Source: Nocardia cyriacigeorgica
GTDB lineage: Bacteria; Actinomycetota; Actinomycetes; Mycobacteriales; Mycobacteriaceae
Assembly (NCBI RefSeq): GCF_029868385.1
Contig: NZ_JARWNX010000049.1
Span: 1-45,334, forward strand
Length of the DNA: 45,334 nt
Direction: 5' to 3'
Part shown: piece by piece, positions 1 to 6,617 of the stretch
Position numbering within the stretch: the stretch's first letter is position 1
Layout of the letters: each line of letters starts with the position of its first letter
Notes under the pieces: model-generated
What the model was told of the DNA's origin: nothing
Seen by the model: the letters and a program-made list of their open reading frames with translations, nothing else
Databases searched by the model: none
Position numbers and translations under genes: made by a program

Positions 1-1
1 C

Positions 2-1066
2 AAACCCGACACCGACATCTACTGGTGCACCGCCGACATCGGCTGGGTCACCGGACACAGCTACATCGTCTACGGACCCCTCGCCAACCGCACCACCCAA
101 ATCGTCTACGAAGGCACCCCCAACCACCCCGACGAACACCGCCACTGGCAAATCATCGAAAAATACGGCGTCACCATCTACTACACCGCCCCCACCCTGA
201 TCCGCACCTTCATGAAATGGGGCCGCGACATCCCCGACGCCCACGACCTGTCCTCACTGCGCGTACTCGGCTCGGTCGGCGAACCCATCAACCCCGAAGC
301 CTGGCGCTGGTACCGCGAGGTGATCGGGGCCGATTCGGCGCCGATCGTCGACACCTGGTGGCAAACCGAAACCGGCGCCATCATGATCTCCCCGCTACCG
401 GGTGTCACCACCGCCAAACCCGGTGCGGCCATGACCCCACTGCCCGGCATCTCCGCACAGGTGGTCGACGACGACGGCGCCGAACTCGGGCACGGCGCAT
501 CGGGACTACTGGTGCTGGATCAACCGTGGCCGTCCATGCTGCGCGGCATCTGGAACGATCCACAGCGATTCCAGGAGACCTACTGGGACCGGTTCGGTGC
601 GTCCGGATGGTATTTCGCGGGCGATGGCGCCCGGCTCGATGCCGACGGTGATCTCTGGGTGCTCGGCCGGGTCGACGACGTCATGAACGTCTCCGGGCAC
701 CGCATCTCCACCGCCGAAGTCGAATCCGCCCTGGTTACCCATAGCGCCGTGGCCGAAGCCGCCGTGGTGGGCGCGACCGATGCCACCACCGGTCAGGCCA
801 TCGTCGCCTTCGCCATTCTCACCGCCGAAGCTGCTGCGGCGGAGGAGGACCGAACCGCTCTGATCACCCGACTCAAAGCCGAAGTCGCCCAGCAGATCAG
901 CCCGATCGCCCGCCCCCGCGATATCCATATCGTCCCGGAGCTGCCCAAGACCCGCAGCGGCAAGATCATGCGCAGGCTGCTGCGTGACGTCGCCGAAGGC
1001 CGCGAACTCGGCGACACCTCCACCCTGGTCGACCCGGCAGTGTTCGAGTCCATAACCCGCGGGTAA
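2..1066 (+). CDS. acs: Acetyl-CoA synthetase, C-terminal part (gene cut by window edge)
   Basis: AMP-forming acetate:CoA ligase, which activates acetate to acetyl-CoA via acetyl-AMP in the cytosol. The frame is open from base 2, so about 354 C-terminal residues are present and roughly the first 300 are missing. Visible family features are YWCTADIGWVTGHSY, the adenylate-binding stretch DTWWQTETG, YFAGDGARLDADGDLWVLGRVDDVMNVSGHR (hinge and A8 region), and PKTRSGKIMRRLLRD near the C-terminus, which carries the catalytic lysine that is reversibly acetylated in this family. An internal ATG at 212 is not the real start because homology continues upstream. The first ~100 codons use only GAA, AAA and CAA for Glu, Lys and Gln, while later codons mix in GAG, AAG and CAG. 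A strong hairpin follows the stop. Confidence 0.95.
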   Translation, partial: KPDTDIYWCTADIGWVTGHSYIVYGPLANRTTQIVYEGTPNHPDEHRHWQIIEKYGVTIYYTAPTLIRTFMKWGRDIPDAHDLSSLRVLGSVGEPINPEAWRWYREVIGADSAPIVDTWWQTETGAIMISPLPGVTTAKPGAAMTPLPGISAQVVDDDGAELGHGASGLLVLDQPWPSMLRGIWNDPQRFQETYWDRFGASGWYFAGDGARLDADGDLWVLGRVDDVMNVSGHRISTAEVESALVTHSAVAEAAVVGATDATTGQAIVAFAILTAEAAAAEEDRTALITRLKAEVAQQISPIARPRDIHIVPELPKTRSGKIMRRLLRDVAEGRELGDTSTLVDPAVFESITRG

Positions 1067-1076
1067 CCCCCGAATA

Positions 1077-1117
1077 GGCGGCGAACCCGATCCGTGAGGG
1101 GGATCGGGTCCGCCGCC
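1077..1117 (+). terminator. Hairpin terminator after acs
   Basis: Inverted repeat with a 17-bp stem (GGCGGCgAACCCGATCC against its complement, one mismatch) and a 7-base loop, starting 11 bases after the acs stop. There is no T-run, which is common in high-GC actinobacteria. It separates acs from the PhzF-family gene. Confidence 0.75.
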
Positions 1118-1204
1118 AGGTCACCCAAGTGGACGCATGACCTGGCGCACCTCCGAGATACCTTGCGCGAAGCGGTTATTCAGAGTTGGAGTAACTTCTT
1201 GCCC

Positions 1205-2029
1205 ATGGAGGTTCTGCTGCATCAGATCGACGCGTTCGCCGACGCACCGTTCTCCGGCAACCCGGCCGCGGTGATGCCATTGCCGTCGTGGCTGCCCGAT
1301 GCGCTGCTGCAACAACTGGCCGAGGAGAACAACCTCGCCGAAACGGCCTTCTACACTCCCGAGTTACCCGCGGAGGCCGGGCCGCCGCCCGGCGATCGGC
1401 CTGCCTTTCATCTGCGCTGGTTCACCCCTCGGGTGGAGGTGGAGATGTGCGGGCACGCGACGCTGGCGTGCGCGGCGCAGATCCTCACCGATATCCAGCC
1501 CGGCGCCGACCGGGTCTCCTTCTACACCCGCAGCGGATGGTTGCACGTCGACCGGACCGATGACGACGAGTATGTGCTCGACCTACCCGTGGTGCCGTCC
1601 ATCGAGACCGACCCCGATCCGACGCTGGTCGCGGCACTGGGCGTGCGACCCGTGCGCGCCTACACCGGCGCCGACGCGGTGATCGTGGTGGCCACCGAAC
1701 AGGAGGTGCGCGCCGCGCGGCCCGCACTGGACCGCTTCCCGCCGCTGCCCCGCGGCGCCGTGGTGACCGCGCGCGGCGACGAGGTGGACTTCGTATCCCG
1801 ATTCTTCGGTCCCGGTGTCGGTGTCCCCGAAGATCCGGTGACCGGGTCGGCGCACGCCCAGTTGGTGCCGCTGTGGAGCCGCGAACTGGGCCGCAACCGA
1901 CTCACGGCTCGTCAGCTGTCGCGGCGCGGCGGGCTGCTGCGCACCGAACTGATCGATGACCGGGTGCTGCTGATCGGACGGTGCCGTCGATATCTGGACG
2001 GTGTGGTCACGCTGCCGGACCAGCTGTGA
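1205..2029 (+). CDS. PhzF-family isomerase/epimerase
   Basis: 274-residue protein of the PhzF (diaminopimelate-epimerase-like) fold. It begins MEVLLHQIDAFADAPFSGNP, the typical family N-terminus, so ATG 1205 is preferred to the longer open frame beginning at 1094, which would run through the acs terminator. The catalytic glutamate is E46 in NNLAETAFY. CGHATLACA and GVPEDPVTGSAHAQLVPLW form the two pseudo-symmetric active-site segments. Family members outside phenazine clusters catalyse largely unknown isomerisations. No phenazine or other secondary-metabolite genes are nearby, so a housekeeping or detoxification role is more likely than phenazine synthesis. It appears monocistronic. Confidence 0.9.
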   Translation: MEVLLHQIDAFADAPFSGNPAAVMPLPSWLPDALLQQLAEENNLAETAFYTPELPAEAGPPPGDRPAFHLRWFTPRVEVEMCGHATLACAAQILTDIQPGADRVSFYTRSGWLHVDRTDDDEYVLDLPVVPSIETDPDPTLVAALGVRPVRAYTGADAVIVVATEQEVRAARPALDRFPPLPRGAVVTARGDEVDFVSRFFGPGVGVPEDPVTGSAHAQLVPLWSRELGRNRLTARQLSRRGGLLRTELIDDRVLLIGRCRRYLDGVVTLPDQL

Positions 2030-2217
2030 GCAGGCGCCGGACTGCCGACGCGGCCATGGGTGCGCGCCACGCACTCTGACGTTCGGCTGCGTGTCGTCCC
2101 GCCGATCCGAGCCCCACACCAGAGGCAATGACCTGGTGTTCTACCGCGGCGGCGCGCGGGGATTCGGATTTCGCCATCCACCAACGCAGCCCGGACCGAG
2201 TGCACATGCTCACCGCG

Positions 2218-2243
2218 GGCGGTCGTCACACCGGACGACCGCC
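2218..2243. terminator. Bidirectional hairpin between convergent genes
   Basis: Perfect 10-bp stem (GGCGGTCGTC / GACGACCGCC) with a 6-base loop, in the 257-bp gap between the PhzF-family gene (plus) and the membrane-protein gene (minus). It could end transcripts from both sides. I see no gene in this gap. Confidence 0.6.
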
Positions 2244-2286
2244 GCTGCGGCGTGGCTATCACCGTCGGCTGGCCCGATGATCCGGC

Positions 2287-3033
2287 TCAGAAATCAGGGA
2301 CCGGGCCGTCGTCAGGACTCGGCGCCACGGTGCCGGTGGCGTCGGGCAGCAGTGGCACGATCGCGAATCCGCCCGCCACGGCGTCGGCCGGTAGGGCCTC
2401 GACGGCCCGGATCCCGTTCTGGGTGGCGAGGTTTCGCAGTTGGTCCGAGTTTCCGCGGACGATGAGGCCCACCGCGCACGCACATCCGGCGCGCAGACGG
2501 TCGACCGAGACGGTGGTGACCTTCTCGGTGCGTTCGTCGACATACACCGACCGGCTCAGCTGGTCCCGCAACTGCCACGCGGCGTCCTCGGCCGACCGCA
2601 GCACCACCTCGTCACCGGCCGGGACCTGCACCGTCACCAGTTGGGTCTGCACACGGGGCAGCGGCACCTGATACAGCACCCGGCCCACCCGGAGCCCACC
2701 CGCACGTCCGGGAAGTTGTTGCGGAGTCTGATATTCGGTGAACGACACCAGCGCCCACCGCTCGCCGGTATCGGTGCCGGTCAGCGAATCCCGCGCCCGC
2801 ACCAGATAATCCGGGACCGTCTCGCCCTGCTCCGGGCCCAGCCGATCGGTGGACACACCATCCGAGCGCGGAGGTTGTCCCGCACCCACCACGATCAGGA
2901 CGACCACGACCACCGCGACAGTCGCCGCGAATGCCGCACGCATGGCGCGCGTCGTCCGGAAACCGGACGGCGCGTCGTCCTCGGTTCGGGGGTCGAGCCG
3001 GACGGGCTCCGCCTCCTCGGGCACCGTCAGCAC
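2287..3033 (-). CDS. Single-pass membrane protein of unknown function
   Basis: 248 residues. A cytoplasmic N-terminus (about 1-33) is followed by one hydrophobic segment, AAFAATVAVVVVVLIVVGAG (about 34-53), and an extracytoplasmic domain of about 195 residues with a lone CAC near residue 184. No recognised domain. The proposed start is GTG 3033, preceded by GCGGAGCGG. The reading frame is open back to the rluD stop at 3076 and in the same phase as rluD, so the start could be a few codons further upstream or expression could depend on coupling to rluD. It is the third gene of lspA-rluD-this gene, all minus strand with short gaps. The operon suggests an envelope setting, but no function can be assigned. 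Confidence 0.75.
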   Translation of the reverse strand: MLTVPEEAEPVRLDPRTEDDAPSGFRTTRAMRAAFAATVAVVVVVLIVVGAGQPPRSDGVSTDRLGPEQGETVPDYLVRARDSLTGTDTGERWALVSFTEYQTPQQLPGRAGGLRVGRVLYQVPLPRVQTQLVTVQVPAGDEVVLRSAEDAAWQLRDQLSRSVYVDERTEKVTTVSVDRLRAGCACAVGLIVRGNSDQLRNLATQNGIRAVEALPADAVAGGFAIVPLLPDATGTVAPSPDDGPVPDF

Positions 3034-3075
3034 CCGCTCCGCGAAGACCGGGCGCCTCGGGTACCGAAGCGCCGC

Positions 3076-4002
3076 TCACGCATTGCGCAGAACGTCCAGC
3101 GCATTGGTCAGGTCCGCCGGGTACTCGCTGGTGATCTCCAGGTACCTGCCGTCGGCCGGATGCTGGAAGCCGAGTGAACGCGCGTGCAACCACTGCCGCT
3201 GCAAGCCGAGGCGTTCGGCCAGGCGCGGGTCGGCGCCGTAGGTGAGGTCACCGCAGCAGGGGTGTCGGATCGCGGAGAAGTGCACCCGGATCTGATGGGT
3301 GCGGCCGGTTTCCAGATGGATATCGAGCAGGCTCGCCGCCTGGAACGCCTCCACGGTGTCGTAATGGGTCACGCTCGGCCGTCCGTCGGCGGTCACCGCG
3401 AACTTCCAATCGTTGCCACGGGCCCGGCCGATCGGTGCGTCGATGGTGCCGCTGCTCGGATCGGGATGCCCCTGCACCAGTGCGTGATACCGCTTGTCGA
3501 CGGTGCGTTGTTTGAACGCGCGTTTGAGCATCGTGTAGGCGTGCTCGGACTGCGCGACCACCATCACCCCTGAGGTGCCGACGTCGAGCCGGTGCACGAT
3601 TCCCTGCCGTTCATGCGCACCGGAGGTGGAGATGCGGTAACCGGCCGCGGCCAGCCCGCCGACCACCGTCGGCCCGGACCAGCCGACACCGGTATGCGCG
3701 GCGACGCCGACCGGTTTGTCGACCGCGACGATATCGTCGTCGGCGTAGAGGATCTTCATGCCCTCCACCGGTTCGGCCTCGATGGTGAGTTCGCGCTTCG
3801 GTTCGGGGAACACCACCTCGAGCCAGGCGCCCGCGGTGAGCCGATCCGATTTACCGGCGGCCACACCGTCGAGCTGCACCGAGCCCTCTTCGGCCAGCGC
3901 CGCGACAGCCGTCCGCGACAGCCCGAGCAGCCGCGACAGACCCGCGTCGACCCGCATGCCGTCGAGCCCATCGGGCACCGGCATGGTCCTGGTTTCCCTC
4001 AC
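3076..4002 (-). CDS. rluD: RluA/RluD-family 23S rRNA pseudouridine synthase
   Basis: 308 residues. It isomerises uridines in large-subunit rRNA. An S4-like RNA-binding domain occupies roughly residues 15-75 (VDAGLSRLLGLSRTAVAALA). The catalytic domain has HRLDVGTSGVMVVA, with catalytic aspartate D140, and the later motifs RTHQIRVHF and LHARSLGFQHP. The GTG start at 4002 overlaps the lspA stop (GTGA, 4 bases), so translation is probably coupled to lspA. The lspA-rluD pair is widely conserved (Bacillus lspA-ylyB, mycobacterial Rv1539-Rv1540). The exact uridines modified cannot be read from sequence, so the symbol indicates family. Confidence 0.92.
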   Translation of the reverse strand: MRETRTMPVPDGLDGMRVDAGLSRLLGLSRTAVAALAEEGSVQLDGVAAGKSDRLTAGAWLEVVFPEPKRELTIEAEPVEGMKILYADDDIVAVDKPVGVAAHTGVGWSGPTVVGGLAAAGYRISTSGAHERQGIVHRLDVGTSGVMVVAQSEHAYTMLKRAFKQRTVDKRYHALVQGHPDPSSGTIDAPIGRARGNDWKFAVTADGRPSVTHYDTVEAFQAASLLDIHLETGRTHQIRVHFSAIRHPCCGDLTYGADPRLAERLGLQRQWLHARSLGFQHPADGRYLEITSEYPADLTNALDVLRNA

Positions 4003-4913
4003 GCCGCGCTCCCCTCGTCGGCCTTGGCCGAGGCATTGTCGGTGGTGGCGGGGTCGACTACATCGGTCGCGCCCGCCTGCTGCGCGGCGTCGCCGGACAG
4101 TCCCTGCACGCCCGCATTCGAATCTGCCTCACGATCCGGGCCGCTCGCGACCGCCCTCGAACCTGCGTCGCCGGACAACCCGTTCCGGCCCGCTTTCGCG
4201 GCTGTGTCACCGGCCGGACCGTTCGCATCCGCCTTCGGACCGGCGCCACCGTTCGGACCGCCAGCATCCGAATCGTCCTCGGGATCGCCATCGGCGGCCT
4301 CGGATTCGGCCGATCCGTTCCCGGCGCCCGCAGTCTCGGTCTCGGTCTCATCGTCACCACGCCCGATGCGATTGCCGTTCGGTTCGAATCCGAACACCGT
4401 CAGCACCACGAGCAGGATCGCACCGCACACGATGGCCGAATCGGCCACATTGAACACCGGCCACCAGCCGACGGCGACGAAATCGACCACATGTCCCTGG
4501 AGCGGGCCCGGCGAACGGAACAACCGGTCCACCAGGTTGCCGAGCGCGCCGCCGAGCACCATGCCGAGTCCGATGGCCCACCACGTCGACCGCAGCGTGC
4601 GCCCGATCCTGATGACACCGATCACCACGGCGGCCGCGACCAGCGTCAACAGCCAGGTCATCCCGGTCGCCATGGAGAACGCGGCGCCCGGATTGCGCAC
4701 CAGGCTCAGCCGCGCGACATCGCCGATGAGATACACCGGCTCACCGGGGGTCAGCGTGGCGACCACGATGACCTTGGTGAGCAGGTCGAGCGCGAACAAC
4801 ACCGCCGCGATCACCAGCAACAGCCGCAGTCGCTGCGGTGGGCGTGCCGGACCCTCGGGGGACTGGTCGGCGGTGCTTGGCTCGGGTGGCCGGTCGTCAC
4901 TCACGCCGACCAT
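3999..4913 (-). CDS. lspA: Lipoprotein signal peptidase with a long hydrophilic C-terminal tail
   Basis: Signal peptidase II, the membrane aspartyl protease that cleaves prolipoproteins before the lipid-modified cysteine. Numbered from ATG 4913, four TM segments span about residues 28-172. The two catalytic aspartates are D129 in GALGNLVDRL and D158 in FNVADSAI. NPGAAFS is also conserved. The frame is open to 5039, but homology starts later. ATG 4913 has GAGAG three bases upstream; ATG 4916 and GTG 4904 are alternatives. After TM4 comes an unusual tail of about 125 residues, rich in Gly, Ala, Asp and Glu, with an ETETETAG run and imperfect NGLSGDAG-like repeats. Lipoprotein substrates in this window include the products of 5067-6014 and 14596-15096. 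Confidence 0.93.
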   Translation of the reverse strand: MVGVSDDRPPEPSTADQSPEGPARPPQRLRLLLVIAAVLFALDLLTKVIVVATLTPGEPVYLIGDVARLSLVRNPGAAFSMATGMTWLLTLVAAAVVIGVIRIGRTLRSTWWAIGLGMVLGGALGNLVDRLFRSPGPLQGHVVDFVAVGWWPVFNVADSAIVCGAILLVVLTVFGFEPNGNRIGRGDDETETETAGAGNGSAESEAADGDPEDDSDAGGPNGGAGPKADANGPAGDTAAKAGRNGLSGDAGSRAVASGPDREADSNAGVQGLSGDAAQQAGATDVVDPATTDNASAKADEGSAA

Positions 4914-4955
4914 CATCTCTCGAGGCGCGAACGGCACTGTGCTGCGGTCTCCGCA

Positions 4956-5038
4956 TGTCCCGGCCGATCCGCACCATGCGGACACCCGGATGTCGCGGCG
5001 GACACTCAGGAAGCGGGCGGCAGATGTCCCAGCTGACA
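4956..5038. promoter_or_regulatory. Periodic TGTC-N6-GACA operator-like sites
   Basis: Two dyad sites, TGTCGCGGCGGACA (4991-5004) and TGTCCCAGCTGACA (5025-5038), lie 34 bp apart and share the flank GACACTCAGGAA. A third, degenerate site begins 35 bp earlier at 4956 (TGTCCCGGCCGATC). All lie between the divergent lspA and lipoprotein genes. A regulator binding on one helix face is plausible, but no cognate regulator is identified. Confidence 0.45.
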
Positions 5039-5066
5039 CTCAGGAATCGGTCGTACTCTGTTGCTC

Positions 5067-6014
5067 GTGACGGTGTTGTCTTCTCCCCACGCACCCCGGA
5101 TCGCTCGTTCCGGCGTGCTGATCATGGTGCTCGCGGTCGGGTTGTCGGCGTTCGGTGTCGGTTGCAGCGACGGGGCCGAGCCGTCGTCGGAGTCGGAGGG
5201 CACCGAGCCGCTCGGCATCGGGCGTGAGGTGACGGTGCCGATCGCCGCGGCGGTGGCGACCGTCGACCAGCCGGGCAGCGAACCACGCGGCACATTGCGG
5301 GCCGGTTTCCCGGACGGCACCGTGCAGGAGGTGACGCTGCGCACCGATCACCGCATCCAGCAGCAGATCAACGATCAACCGCCACGCGATTTCTCCCATC
5401 CGGCGCTGACCATCCCGTTGACCGCGCGCACAAGTACCGCGGGCGTCGACCTCACCCTCGGCGCCGTCACCACCCCCGATCCGTCGTTATCGCAGGCGCT
5501 GACCGCCGCCGACGGTTCGCACGCGGGTCTGGACATGAGCGAGTTCGGCGCGATCACCGCCTTACGGCTCGCGCCCTCACCGGACACCTCCAATCCCGCG
5601 CGCGCGGCGATCGAGCAGGCGTTCTATCAGGCGGTGTACCAGTCGATCACGTTCCCGGACGAGCCGGTGGGCGTCGGCGCGGTGTGGAGCGTACGGCAGG
5701 AGGTGAGCGGCGGGGTGGCACTCGACCAGGTGACCACGGCGACCTTGACCGCACGCGAAGGCGACCGGCTGACCATTGATCTGACCGTCGCCCAGACGCC
5801 GAAATCGCGGACCTGGAATCTGCCCAACGACGCGGGCACCCTCCGGATCGAGGACTATGCGATGACGGGGGCGGGCACCATCATCGTCGATCTGGGTCTG
5901 CCACTGCCGGTGTCAGGGGCGATCGACCTCGGCGGGCAACAATCCTATGTGGACCCGCGTACCGACACGCTGCTGCGGCAGACGATCAGCACCAGGGTGT
6001 CCTGGGGCGAATAG
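5067..6014 (+). CDS. Secreted lipoprotein of unknown function
   Basis: 315 residues from GTG 5067; TTG 5061 is the alternative. The N-terminus has a short basic stretch, a hydrophobic core (SGVLIMVLAVGLSAFGVGC) and a lipobox cysteine at about C33, so it should be lipidated, cleaved by LspA and anchored outside the membrane. The mature part starts with a Ser/Glu-rich linker (SDGAEPSSESEGTEP), followed by a beta-rich domain with TFPDEPVGVGAVWSVRQEV, which resembles uncharacterised actinobacterial lipoproteins (possibly DUF6263-like, from memory and unverified). It is divergent from lspA, with the operator-like TGTC sites between them. Confidence 0.8.
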   Translation: MTVLSSPHAPRIARSGVLIMVLAVGLSAFGVGCSDGAEPSSESEGTEPLGIGREVTVPIAAAVATVDQPGSEPRGTLRAGFPDGTVQEVTLRTDHRIQQQINDQPPRDFSHPALTIPLTARTSTAGVDLTLGAVTTPDPSLSQALTAADGSHAGLDMSEFGAITALRLAPSPDTSNPARAAIEQAFYQAVYQSITFPDEPVGVGAVWSVRQEVSGGVALDQVTTATLTAREGDRLTIDLTVAQTPKSRTWNLPNDAGTLRIEDYAMTGAGTIIVDLGLPLPVSGAIDLGGQQSYVDPRTDTLLRQTISTRVSWGE

Positions 6015-6107
6015 GGCCGCCGGTTCGCGGGATCGGTGTCGATGTGTCGGTGCCCGGGCCTAGGCTCGGGACTGTCCGACAACCGATCGAGACCAGGAGG
6101 TCTTGCG

Positions 6108-6575
6108 ATGTCCGATGTCTCCCCGATTCCCGAGGGCTATCCGAGTATCAGTCCCGGCCTCGCCGTGGACGGCGCCGCCGAGGCGATCGAGTTCTACAAA
6201 CAGATCTTCGGCGCCACCGAACGTATGCGGATGCCGCGCCCCGACGGCAAGGTCGCCCACTGCGAGCTGCTGGTCGGCGACTGCGTGCTCATGCTCGGCG
6301 ATCCCGCACCGGAGATGAACTTCCGCGATCCGAAGACGGTCGGCGGCACACCGGTCAACTTCAATATCTACGTACCCGACGCCGATGCCACCTACAACGC
6401 CGCCATCGCCGCGGGCGCCACGGCGATCACACCGGTGGAAACCCAGTTCTACGGTGACCGCTCGGGCAGTTTCACCGACCCGTGGGGCCATCAGTGGACC
6501 GTCGCCACCCACGTCGAGGACGTCGCACCCGACGAGATGCAACGGCGGATGGCGCAGTTCACCGGCACCTCCTGA
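6108..6575 (+). CDS. VOC-fold (glyoxalase/PhnB-like) protein
   Basis: 155 residues, vicinal-oxygen-chelate fold. ATG 6108 is chosen over the longer open frame because a perfect AGGAGG lies at 6095-6100, seven bases upstream. It has two babb repeats: ISPGLAVDGAAEAIEFYKQIFGA with KVAHCELLVGDCVLMLGD, then VNFNIYVPDADATYNAAIAAGA with YGDRSGSFTDPWGHQWTVATH. The last motif (DPWGHQW) is typical of PhnB/YdcJ-like proteins. Substrate unknown; family members include dioxygenases, isomerases and antibiotic-binding proteins. It stands alone, with a strong hairpin after it. Confidence 0.88.
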   Translation: MSDVSPIPEGYPSISPGLAVDGAAEAIEFYKQIFGATERMRMPRPDGKVAHCELLVGDCVLMLGDPAPEMNFRDPKTVGGTPVNFNIYVPDADATYNAAIAAGATAITPVETQFYGDRSGSFTDPWGHQWTVATHVEDVAPDEMQRRMAQFTGTS

Positions 6576-6585
6576 CGGCTACCGG

Positions 6586-6613
6586 CCCCGGCCGCGCCCC
6601 ACCGCGGCCGGGG
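6586..6613. terminator. Bidirectional terminator hairpin
   Basis: Perfect 11-bp stem (CCCCGGCCGCG / CGCGGCCGGGG) with a 6-base loop, filling the 42-bp gap between the VOC gene (plus) and ctpE (minus). It probably serves both. Confidence 0.75.
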
Positions 6614-6617
6614 TCAC

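Noticed and set aside
1094..1204. Upstream extension of the PhzF-family protein
   Set aside because: It would run through the acs terminator hairpin and lacks family similarity; ATG 1205 matches the family N-terminus.
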